Source of the DNA: Agriotes lineatus
Taxonomy: Eukaryota; Arthropoda; Insecta; Coleoptera; Elateridae
Assembly (NCBI GenBank): GCA_940337035.1
Contig: OW679203.1
Coordinates: 72,431,061 to 72,495,060, forward strand
Direction of reading: 5' to 3'
DNA length: 64,000 nucleotides
How positions within the stretch are numbered: position 1 is the stretch's first letter; every line of letters begins with the position of its first letter. Positions 45,624-56,014 of this stretch are shown here, in pieces. A program made the translations under genes and the position numbers. The notes beneath the pieces are model-generated. The model did not search any database, was not told the origin of the DNA, and saw only the letters and a program-made list of their open reading frames with translations.

Positions 45624-46945
45624 GTGAATGTGCATTACTGCAAGCATGGGGCAATGTAAATCGTTGGAAGTAATTGATCCTGTATTGCACAGTAAGAGCG
45701 GCTAACCAACAGACGTAAGCAGTATTACGAATATCGCAGATTAGTAGGCACCGTCTCAAGGTGAATGTGCATTACTGCAAGCATGGGGCAATGTAAATCG
45801 TATGGAAGTAATTGATCCTGTATTGCCAAGTCTGAGCGGCTAACCAACACGTAGGTCAGTTTAGCATTACAAAGTTACGAAGCAGGTAAAATATTGCACG
45901 TTAACGAGAAGCTATTTGTATAGCAAAAGCAGAATTAGTTTATGGCCGACGGGTGTATAATTGTATATCTACTTCAAAACAACTTTTTGCAGAACTGTGA
46001 AATCGCTGCTTTCTATAAGACCCTGTACTGTAAACTCCCTTTGAGACGGTCTATAGTGTTAGTAGTGTAGTGCCTAAAGGGCAAACGAAGAAAACGATAG
46101 GACACCGTTGAATAAACTTATTTTAAACATTTTGCGTTTCTAAAATTCTAGAAAAAAGGGAATGTTTGGTCCAACTGAATCAGTTTTAAATGTCTCATAT
46201 AAAAACAACTTCAGGCAATTATGGATTTATAATAGCGGTTCGCTAAAGCTTATATTACCTAGCGACGTCAATAATACAGCCAATCCAAATAAGGTTTTTT
46301 TATTTTAAAGTAACGTTATGCAACGTTTTTTTAACGTGGTTCATTGCAAAAACTCCCTATTCTCATTAACATACATTAACGAGTTGCTCACTATTTCTGA
46401 AACGCACGAAAATATCTAAAGAGCCAAGGGAATAAACAAGCAGTGCCAATTTTACACATATTGAGATGGTATGTTACCTATGGCAATTATAGTTCATTTA
46501 TTATTATTAAATAAATGTTAATTAATTAAAAATCAAACATGAACAGAATTGGTACTTTATTAATCGCTACAGATAGAAATATGAGAATTAAACATTGATA
46601 GATTTATAAATCATAAAATCATATTCTTAATACAGACCAAAACTGATAACAAACACTAAACTCAGAACCCCAAAGAAGGTACCCTCAAACCCTAGGAAAG
46701 AATTAAACTAGAAGAACTATAAAATGCAGAAAAACTAGAGAAACATCATAGCAAAATAACAGGTTAGATTATTTCTTTGTGTCCATTCCCAGCGTATTAT
46801 TTCCCGAATCGCAGTTATTTTTGAACACCAGAGTCGAGTTTATAGCATTCAAATGAGGTAAATTTAGACACAGACTACTCTATTATTCTGGCTAATCGCG
46901 GTCTAATCACGTCACGCTTTAATAGCTTCCAGCGACAAATCGCCG

Positions 46946-48057
46946 TGTTAGACGGGTGTTTATGTGTGTTATATTAACATTCAATTTCCCTTACTTTTGA
47001 AATGTGTCAAGGTGGTGGATGCAACTCACCCATGACCACAAAGCGGCAACGGGGTGCAAACAGTGCAGGTTCGAACATTCCTTGGCCCAGTGGCGGAGGC
47101 AGGCAGTTAAATGTAAAAGAACATAAACTTACTGACCTGTAAATCTCATCGATAATAATAATTGTACTCACCGGGGGTGGCCGCCCCCCAGGCCGCTCCG
47201 TACTCCTGGCAGTGGCATCACAATGGTGGGCCTTACATCCGTCAGCCTCAACCCTTTGGCACCTCATCGCCGCCTTCACTGGTTGTGTTAGCTGTCGGTA
47301 CTTTTTGCTAATACTGCCCAATAGTAATCCACTAGATTTACTATTGTTACAACCCGTACAGAGTCGGTAATAACTACCGTAGTATACTGGTCTTTCACAG
47401 TACAGCAATTATTACCGAAAATCTTGCTATTGCTCTAACGGGGCTTATAATTTGGAACTCCATGCTTCCGGTGCGGAACCACATGCTTCCGCGAATCACT
47501 GGGCGGACTTCGTGCTCCAGATCCAGAATTCAACTCTTTGACTATCACATAGTCGACTAGCAAAACACGAATCTCTGACGTATACCGGACGCTTTAATTG
47601 CCAAAAAGTCTACCAAATGCCATTCAACTAGCTACAATAGTACGTACATTCTACTCTAGCTAAATTAATCCTCTACCTAATTATGCCTAGCTACGCTCGC
47701 CGCTTCGCCTCGCATTATGCAACTTATCACCTTATAATTAATTATTGGTTCGCATATAATTGCTTACGCCAAGAAATAATTACGCAAAACAGACCACTTT
47801 CACTCACACGTCGCGCCGCTGTCGCACCCCCAAACGTTCTGTCTTGTTTTTAATTCCATTGCTAACCGAGCCCCCTTCGACATGGTGTATTAGTTGCACA
47901 TGTTCTCCGGGTCCCTGAAACAACGGACCGCGAGCCCAATACATTCGTCAAGATTATATTACATTCCAGGGCTCAAAACATGCCAGAAATGGCAAACGTA
48001 CTAATTAAAACTTAAAAATAATGCGCTCTAAAACCGTCAAACATTTCATCCCTAACA
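46946..48057 (-). repeat. 3' LTR of the gypsy element
   Basis: It runs TGTTAG...CTAACA and is nearly identical to the LTR at 52,835-53,944, with a few tens of differences seen by eye. The minus-strand open frame of 133 codons here is inside the LTR and has no known domain. Confidence 0.9.
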
Positions 48058-48429
48058 TTCGGCCAACCTGCATTCATTCGCGTCCTCGCGATATGGTGCT
48101 ACTGGATCTCCAGTCTCCACACGTAGAGAGACCATCCATTTTATTTTCACTCTCTGAGACGCTACCTATTGGTACACATGATTTCATGTGATCCACCAAG
48201 ACGACATTGACCTATTTGGCTTCTTTGCTTCTACTTGCATCCACTGCTTAAACGGAGACTTCAACTTTCGAATAGTACCATCTCCAAGGATGTTCTTGTT
48301 TATCAATAACAAGTCTTTGACTTAGTATTTCTTCGCATCTTTATCTTTACGTTGCCTTGCGCAGTTTGTTTTTGCTGATCGTTCTCTCATTGTTCTGCTA
48401 TTAGTCAAACAGATTTCAGTTATAGAACA

Positions 48430-48729
48430 TCAGTTATTGATTCCGTGGGGTTTGTAACTGCAGCGTTTGATAGAAATTGCCGTAAACGCATTGAGGTGCG
48501 TCACTACCTTGATTCTGCTCCCAACAGATACTCTTAAAATTTCTGTATGGTTTTCACAACAGCCAACGGGGAGAGTTCGTACGGGTAACAATTTCTCTTT
48601 GCAAAGCTGGTAGTAGGCTACAGGATATGGCTTCCCATTTTGCATCTTTAACAGAATTCCAGCGAGACGTTTTGCACTTGTCTCAATATGTAGTTCTGTC
48701 TGGAATGTAGGGTTGTGCAATCTAAGCAC
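48430..48729 (-). pseudogene. Gypsy RNase H fragment
   Basis: Translation: LHNPTFQTELHIETSAKRLA then GILLKMQNGKPYPVAYY, the start of the RNase H domain after the connection region (consensus L...D.....TDAS..G.G..L.Q...G...PV.Y.S), then VVTHLNAF in place of the usual VVTDC.AL. The first acidic residue is degraded (HIETSA) and the D of VTD is His, so it is inactive. Confidence 0.75.
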
Positions 48730-48899
48730 AAACTTGTGCTACAATACTTTCTTTAGGTGTTGTGATGCTGAATCTCCTGCATAGTTCAACGTCCACGCAA
48801 TTAGGCCTATAAGTTGATGAACTTGATGAGCATCCATTATAGTTGCAAAAGCGCTGACTGCTTCTGTTTTGATGTAACCCGGTCGTATTCCCATGCGGA

Positions 48900-50420
48900 A
48901 ACTTGAAACCATAAGTTAGTGGCTGATTGTTGATGTTAGAAAACAACACTTCCACTTCTCAAGATTCAACGTGAGGCATTCGTCTCTGAGCACACTATTT
49001 CTAAATGTTCCATGTTTCGGGAATCCGCCTTGCTGTGATAAGGTTGTCATTGCGATAAACTGCAGCTACCTCTCGTGCAGGAGCCAAAACTTTGCTGATT
49101 AATCCTTGAAACAGAGATGCGCCTTTGAAGGACTAAGAAGCAACCGCTTGTAATCGTAATGACCATCTGGTGATACGACAGCTGCCACTGATTTTGGAAG
49201 ATTTCTCGATTGGTATTTAGTGATAAACATTCGTTAGGTCTAAGCTGGTGGGGTAAACATAACTCAAACGATAGATTTGATCATTTACTCTCTGTAATGG
49301 GCTATGACCAGTGGCGTAACTATCATATGTGCAGGGGGTGCGAAGAACCTCCGCGCCGACTCTATATAGGCGCCGCGGTAGCGGAGTTTGTAGTGAAAAT
49401 AAAAGTTTTCCTAGAATAGTGGTTCAAAGCGACAACAGACTATAATACGTGAGCGCCACTGGGCTCTCTTGGGTGCGCAATCTTTTCTCCTTTTGAGTAG
49501 ATTAGAAGTTCAAGCTCTAGTGTGTGTTTGTGATTCTTATATTTTATAGTGCATAGTGCATAGTAACATACTATAAATTCAAAGTTTTAAACCGCAAATT
49601 TCTGACGATTGCCTCAGATACAGAGGTCATAGAGAGTGCCAAATTACTTCAAACTACGTATGAAACTGATCTCGATGACGGCTTACTAAAGCAAATTGTG
49701 CAATTTCGATCTTCGTACACAATTAGTATTAAATCTTGCTTATCAGTGAAGGAAGTGGGAGAAAAATGTCTGTCGAATCACACATCATTGGCTAGCTTTC
49801 CAGATTTGTATACAGCTTATATCCTATTTTTTACATCCCGTCACAGCCTCCACTGAGAAATCTTTTTCTAAATTAAAAATTATTAAAAACTTTTTGTTAA
49901 GTAAGATGAAACAGAGGACGCCCGCGAAAAACGTGGAGGGGAACTGTAAAACAAGAGACAGGAAAAAACTATAGTACAACTGAGCCAAATAGCAAAGGAA
50001 AATGACAACTGGAGAGAATATACGAATACCCCATGTCCCAATAGGGAATAATGGGATTATTATTATTATGTTATATTTAATAAAAGATTGAAACATCTAA
50101 ATGTGTTTTATCTTGCAGTAAGTAACCTTTCATGTTAAGCCCAAAAATACCCCCCCCCCCTCTTTTTTCTGATACTTCTTGTCTACAGCGGCTATAATTT
50201 ATTCTTGCACACCGGCGCCAAACCGTCTTGTTACGCCACTGGCTATGACCTTTGACAGTGAGCCGATTCAGCTTTCGATAATTACTACACCTTTTGTCTC
50301 CCCAATTGATCTTCTTAACCAATAATATTTAATAAGCATACGCTGATTGGTATTCACGGATAATATAATTTTCGAGTAACTTGCTAATAATTACTCTAGC
50401 TCTCTCCGTCTGACAAACTT
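48900..50420 (-). pseudogene. Gypsy reverse transcriptase, interrupted by a hAT element
   Basis: Read on the minus strand: LLENYIIREYQSAYAY, LLVKKINWGDKRCSNYRKLN and RLTVKGHSPLQRVNDQI (split by the insertion), then SLDLTNVYH, a stop, IPIEKSSK, later FKGASLFQGLISKVLAPARE and VYRNDNLI. The order matches gypsy polymerases (LVKKKDG, YR.LN..T..D..PLP.I.D.L, (T/S).DL..GYHQIP). The YxDD catalytic motif has decayed to YRND. Past it, after a frameshift, comes GYIKTEAVSAFAT. Confidence 0.8.
49309..50241 (+). mobile_element. Nested hAT element, 933 bp
   Basis: The ends are CAGTGGCGTAAC and GTTACGCCACTG. GCTATGAC is duplicated on both sides (49,301-49,308; 50,242-50,249), the 8-bp duplication expected for hAT. 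At about 49,805-49,910 the plus strand encodes LYTAYILFFTSRHSL then EKSFSKLKIIKNFLLSKM, which matches the C-terminal dimerisation domain (consensus A.ERSFSKLKLIK..LRS.M). Most of the transposase is missing. A C-run lies near the right end (50,151-50,160). Confidence 0.9.
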
Positions 50421-50689
50421 TTTCGAATCTTCAAATTACTTTGGATTCGTGTTACCATCATGTAGATATACTGCTGTATTTTGCTTCGTTGCTCATTGAG
50501 AGGGATAACGGTATGAAGAGTAAGTTCCATTACATCGCTAAACAGGTTGTTCTGAATATCCAACACACAAGGGGTTGTCTTTTTGAACATACCCTTGCTG
50601 ATGGCAACGGAAACACTAGAGTGTATCTTATGGTGCTCTTGGACTAAACGAATTTCTTGTAAGAACATCTTCTTTTGGGGAAATAACGA

Positions 50690-51200
50690 TGATGTTCGAG
50701 CATTAGACTGCAGGTTGTTAAGTGTTTAAAAAGATTCACTGGTTCAGCGAAATATTCTGCTCGCGCGGCTACTTGAATATGGCTTTCCAAATACCAGCGA
50801 GGATGCACTATGCTGCAGTGTTACCAGTCAAGATTTCACATTTGTTAATTACTTCTAATTTGTCGTGATATTAGCGCACACAACCTTCATTCAATCTCTC
50901 CTTGGACTTTAACCTTTTTTTTGTTGTTGTTGCTGTGTTAACAAATATCTGTGGCGATAGGATACTTTAGTTAATTTTTCTTCTACTGGCACCAGCTAAT
51001 ATTAATACTTGGCAAACCATCGTACTGAGTTTTTGCAATACCCTTTAGACCGGCAATCGTGTGATTAGCCATTGTTTAAATTTTGTCCATTGATACCTTC
51101 GCCTGAGCTTTTCTATTTGTTTACGCCAGCGATCGACAGCGATTCTATCGTATTCCGAACGCAATTTAGCAACAGCTTAAGTTCCAGAAGGTTGTGGCGG
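50690..51200 (-). pseudogene. Gypsy gag remnant
   Basis: Minus-strand text over several frames: AVDRWRKQIEKLRRRYQW, later YHDKLEVINKCEILTGNTAA and CILAGIW, then RAEYFAEPVNLFKHL. The run (Y..K..LLN.C.I.G..AV.CI..GI...V...A....F..P..L...L) is typical of the Gag C-terminal capsid part in gypsy elements. No clean zinc knuckle can be read. Confidence 0.5.
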
Positions 51201-52078
51201 TTTAGCAACACGGGTTAAAACACTGATAATTCAATAAGTTGAGTGAGGTTATTAAACAATCTCTTTGAGTTCCGATTTCTACGAGCTGGCGTTAGACAAC
51301 TCGATCAGGTATGGGAATTGATAGTCGCTCATCTTCAGACGATTATGCAGACAAAGCTCGTATGATACATCGTCCTCTAGTATGACCAACCAATGCAGCT
51401 GTATACGTCATAATAAAACCTTCAATGGTATTATTATTTGATAAAATAAAATAAAATGCTTTATTAGTTAGAGGCTCTATATTTTTTTTATGTTACGAGA
51501 TGATAGTACTTACGAAGGTCTTGTAGCCCCGCAATACTCGCAAATATGGCAACAACTCAATAACAAAGCTATCCAGCATTTAATGCACCAATATCAACAA
51601 TAACACAGCATCTAATTCAGCTGCATAATCAAACCACTGACGATCTTCACTACCAGACTAGTAACAATAATGTCTATTACGGACCTTACCCCTTTCTAGT
51701 GATCCACATGATTACAAATAACCCTTCAAATCAGTGCTTGCATTTCAATAAACCCTGCCTAGTATCAGGTTTCAAATAGGCCAAGTCACATGTGCAGCGA
51801 TAGGTACCTGCTCAAGAAAGAGAGGTTTACCCGGGCGACCGACTCTTGAAATCACTTTCGGTTCGGGTTTTATGGATTCTTAAAAATAATTAGAATGCAA
51901 TATATTTTTCAGCTGTTGATTTATTCAAGGGCCCATAATCATGAAATAATTGAGATGCTGTAGTATTTACAAACCCGGATAAAAGGGGTACAAAGTAAAT
52001 ACTACAACCGCTTGATTGTTCTAATCGCAATTGTTCTATTATAGATTCTGTTATTGTAATTGAATTAATTGCCAGTTA

Positions 52079-52251
52079 CAGTGGCGTAACGGTTCATGAA
52101 CTAACTTCAATTAAACTGGCCTCATTATAATAAGAATTAAATAATTGGTATTCAATTATTCATTTAAGACACATTGTATTTAGGTAATTATTCCTAAAAC
52201 CTCTGGGGGTGTGATCCATATCCCACATCACCCCCCATAATTATGCCACTG
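52079..52251. mobile_element. hAT-like MITE inside the gypsy element
   Basis: The ends are CAGTGGCGTAAC and ATTATGCCACTG (inverse CAGTGGCATAAT), related to the ends of the 933 bp hAT element. No clear 8-bp duplication is visible. Confidence 0.45.
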
Positions 52252-52834
52252 GTCACTGGTTATACTTTACATCTGCTAATGATTACCAAATTTATCAACC
52301 GTTGAGATAAATTCGAACAAGCTGAACGAATTTGCAAGATAAATTCACACAAGCTGAACGAACTTACTTTATAGTAACACAGTAGCTACCTATATAGTAC
52401 CAGTGATTTTGTAGATTATTTTCAGTTCCGACATTATTAATTTCTTGTTGACGAATTCGAGTTATTAAATGTTTTTACAGTGTAAACACATATTTGCCTG
52501 TAACATTATCAACACTGACGGTAAATAAAATTAGTCAACAACTCTCGCAGGATTTAGAAATGTACAAGACGTTTCTGCCAGGTTTTGAGCACCCTTTGAC
52601 ACAGAGATGCCATTCACCTGTTACCAGGCGGTTGGACTTACATATGATTACGCAATTTTATTTAAGTAGCGACCTGTTACGTAGCACATCCGTAAACACC
52701 ACAAGCAAGTACTCCAAGCACACAAATATACGCAAATGCGAATTATTAATTTCTTATAATTATCTAAATCGCTCAATATCGATATTACACACACCACATT
52801 TTCGCTGCACTGTTTGCTATATCCCACTTCTGAT

Positions 52835-53944
52835 TGTTAGACGGGTGTTTATGTGTGTTATATTAAAATTCAATTTCCCTTACTTTTGAAATGTGTCAAG
52901 GTGGTGGATGCAACTCACCCATGACCACAAAGCGGCAACGGGGTGCAAACAGTGCAGGTTCGAACATTCCTTGGCCCAGTGGCGGAGGCAGGCAGTTAAA
53001 TGTAAAAGAACATAAACTTACTGACCTGTAAATCTCATAGATAATAATAATTGTACTCACCGGGGGTGGCCGCCCCCCCAGGCCGCTCCATACTCCTGGC
53101 AGTGGCATCACAATGGTAGGCCTTACATCCGTCAGCCTCAACCCTTTGGCACCTCATCGACTCCTTCACTGGTTGAGTTAGCTGTCGGTACTTTTCGCTA
53201 ATACTGCCCAATAGTAATCCACTAGATTAACTATTGTTACAACCCGTACAGAGTCGGTAATAACTACCGTAGTATACTGGTCTTTCACAGTACAGCAATT
53301 ACCGTAAATCTTGCTATTGTTCTAACGGGGCTTATAATTTGGAACTCCATGCTTCCGATGCGGAACGACATGCTTCCGCGAATCACTGGGCGGACTTCGT
53401 GCTCCAGCTCCAGCATTCAACTCTTTGACTATCACATAGTCGACTAGCAAAGCAAGAACCTCTGACGTATACCGGACGCTGTAATTGCCAAAAAGTCTAC
53501 CAAATGCCATTCAACTAGCTACAATAGTACGTACATTCTACTCTAGCTAAATTAATCCTCTACCTAATTACGCCTAGCTACGTTTGTCGCTTCGCCTCGC
53601 ATTATGCAACTTATCACCTTATAATTAATTATTGGTTCGCATATAATCGCTTACGCCAAGAAATAATTATGCAAAACAGACCACTTTCACTCACACGTCG
53701 CGCCGCTGTCGCACCACCAAACGTTCTGTCTTGTTTTTAATTCCATTGCTAACCGAGCCCCCTTCGACATGGTGCATTAGTTGCACATGTTCTCCGGGTC
53801 CATGAAACAACGGACCGCGAGCCCAATACATTCGTCAAGATTATATTATATTCCAGGGCTCAAAACACGCCAGAAATGGCAAACGTACTAATTAAAACTT
53901 AAAAATAAAGCGCTCTAAAACCGTCAAACATTTCATCCCTAACA
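52835..53944 (-). repeat. 5' LTR of the gypsy element
   Basis: See the element entry. It is 1,110 bases against 1,112 for the partner. Just inside it (minus strand after 52,834) the text starts ATCAGAAGTGGGATATAG, a possible but poor primer-binding site. Confidence 0.9.
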
Positions 53945-54048
53945 GCCGAGAGTCGAAATCAAGTCGTAGATCGTCGAGAAATTTTCCGTGGGCGGCCTCT
54001 CGTTCCTTGTGCAGGTGTTATCGCGTAAGTTACATTGTAATAAGACAG

Positions 54049-54285
54049 TCCCCTATTATTTAAAGTGCAAGCTTGTAACCTTGTATGCACGCGATTTCCT
54101 GCCACGTGCATGCTTGGAAGATAGGCGTATCTTAGTAGATTAGAAATGCCATATAAGTTAATAGTATGATATTTTATCTTTAGTTCTATACGTAGCAGCA
54201 AGTTTAGTTCTATGCATAACAGCAGGTACTTGACTTGCGTTAGATGTAAGAAATTGTCTAACTGTGTATTTGAGCTCTAACTATT
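54049..54285 (+). repeat. LTR-like fragment, second copy
   Basis: Matches 15,158-15,393, including CCACGTGCAT, ATATAAGTTA and TTAGTTCTATACGTAGCAGC. It breaks off at GAGCTC-TAAC and lacks the polyadenylation part. Confidence 0.75.
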
Positions 54286-54639
54286 CCTTACCCCGCGGAG
54301 CCGCAGTATTTACATCTATATGAATCCATTATTATTACAAAAGTTTACCAGATTAAAAATAGAATTACATTTATCTTTGAAATACCCCTTACTTCCAAAA
54401 CCAGCAATTATCAAATGATACAATTAATACCATTTCCAATTTTTATTTAAAACTATCAATTCCATATGATCATTCCTACCTATAATTCTTTATTATTCAA
54501 TGTTAAAAATAGTATTCCTGTCGAAATTAGTCACTGGAAACTTTTAACCCTATATACCTATTTTTGTAATCAAAATAATTATTTTGAAATCCCTGGACGT
54601 TAAATGTAAGTAGAATGGGGCTACCTATCCCCCACCACT

Positions 54640-55056
54640 TTTAATTGATTCGCAGATTCTCGGTTTAATTCGCGGATTTATTCACGGATTTCGCGGTTTT
54701 AATTTTAATTCGCGGATTGACCCAATTAATTTCGCGGTTTGATCTAATTCGACGGTTTGATCTAGTTAATTTTCACATGTGCTACTGATTAAATTACGCA
54801 TTAGCCTCTGATTAAATTACGCGGCGGCCATTTTTTAATTTGCTTCCGGAATTACGCGGCGGCCATTCTATTTTCGCGCGAATATTTGAATTTGAAATTT
54901 TTCATTTTTTTTTCTAAGTTTCAATTTTTGAATTTAAACTTCCCGGGTGTCGGCCATCTTGGTTTTCTGCTTGCGCGCTTCTCGCGGTTGTCGTTTTAAT
55001 TTTAATTTTTGCGGAAATATTTGAATTTCAAATTGATAAGTCTGTCTCTCTCTGGT
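54640..55056 (+). promoter_or_regulatory. Repeat-derived leader upstream of WSD copy 2
   Basis: This repeat is shared with 33,530-33,930 and abuts the acyltransferase frame. It contains three GGCCAT sites: GCGGCGGCCATTTTTT at 54,821, CGCGGCGGCCATTCTA at 54,855 and CGGCCATCTTGG at 54,951. GCCAT is the core of YY1/Pho-type binding sites, often near start sites. In the related repeat at 33.7-33.8 kb the first and last are changed (GGCTATT, GGGCATC). Promoter activity is only an inference. Confidence 0.3.
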
Positions 55057-55060
55057 ACTC

Positions 55061-56014
55061 ATGGGGCTGTCGTCTTTACCAGTTCGTCTAATAATTATAC
55101 CTTTGCTAATAATTTACCACCAGCTAGTAACACTTATTCCTTCATTAAGACATGGAAGAAAGTTCGCTAGATTACTTAAAGGCACAGATGTGATTTTTGC
55201 TCTTTCCAAGGGAGCTATATATCATTTCGTATTTGTAGTCGAGTATGACGCAAGTAATGGAGAATGTTTTTACGATTTCGCAAAGAAATCAATACGGAAG
55301 GCTTTACTAACTAAATTTATAAAATGCCCCAAAACCTTAGGAATTGTTCAAAAGTTCAGGGGGTATTTCTATTTGTTGAGAGACGAGGTGACTTTTGAAG
55401 ATTCTTTGAACATGCTGGAACCTGTATCTTCTCATACAGGGGATATAACTTTAGATGACTTAACAAAGATACTGAGTGATTACAGCGATTCTCCTCTGCC
55501 AGTAGGCAACAAAGCCTTATGGGAGGTGTTAATTGGTACACAGCCGATCAGCTACGGAAACGCAGGCCAAGATAGCTCCACAAAATCATATCCGGTGGTC
55601 TTTAGGGGACACCACACTTTGGGGGACGCAATGCACATCTTTAAAAGCGTCATTGCAATGTTTACCGATGATGAGGAAGGCGCAGGTGAAGTTAATTTAA
55701 GGTTACAAGAAATGCCATTGTATACTAAGAGAATCGACATATGGACAAACAAGGTGACGCAGTTTATCAAGAAGCTGCGTATTATTTCACTAGTGCCTGC
55801 ACAGCTTGTTTTCAATTCTGTGCTGCAAAAAACCAAGCCAAATTTATTACATGAACCTCGACTGACAACTAGAAAACATATTTGCGCCGTTGTTGACGAA
55901 TCTCAGCAGTATCTGCCAGCAATGAAGAGAATTAGACGAAAATTTTCGGGCTCTTCATTCGAAGATATACTCTTAGCTGTCTTTAGTGTTAGCTTGAGCG
56001 ACTACTGTAGAGAG
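55061..56014 (+). CDS. WSD copy 2 exon 2 (catalytic domain)
   Basis: 318 codons, ending TGTAGAGAG before GTATGT like copy 1. Changes against copy 1 cluster in the first 45 residues (the membrane-proximal part); the region around HHTLGDA is unchanged. The open frame continues 27 codons past the donor, as in copy 1. Confidence 0.8.

Larger units (their letters stand above)
36286..45820. repeat. Segmental duplication block I, right copy
   Basis: Parallel to 1,689-13,504 as described there. Specific to this copy: an uninterrupted hAT element, the mariner 5' half (43,121-43,590), the 190 bp MITE at 45,034, and a 137-base tandem duplication starting at 45,614 and 45,751. It lacks the solo LTR and the Helentron-like element. 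Confidence 0.9.
46946..53944 (-). mobile_element. Gypsy-type LTR retrotransposon, degenerate, with nested hAT
   Basis: Two direct repeats of about 1.11 kb bound it (46,946-48,057 and 52,835-53,944). Both start TGTTAG and end CTAACA. GCCG is duplicated outside (46,942-46,945; 53,945-53,948). Coding remnants read on the minus strand: gag-like text (about 51,200-50,700), reverse transcriptase (about 50,400-48,900) and RNase H (48,729-48,430). Only about 370 bases lie between RNase H and the 3' LTR, so integrase is missing. A 933 bp hAT element splits the reverse transcriptase, and a short MITE sits at 52,079. Confidence 0.9.

Noticed and set aside
52494..52889. 131-codon plus-strand gene
   Set aside because: It overlaps the edge of the gypsy 5' LTR, runs antisense to the element and shows no domain.
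47007..53141. Proline-rich minus-strand genes at 47,007-47,408 and 52,896-53,141
   Set aside because: Both lie inside the two LTRs of the same element and are copies of each other; no known domain.
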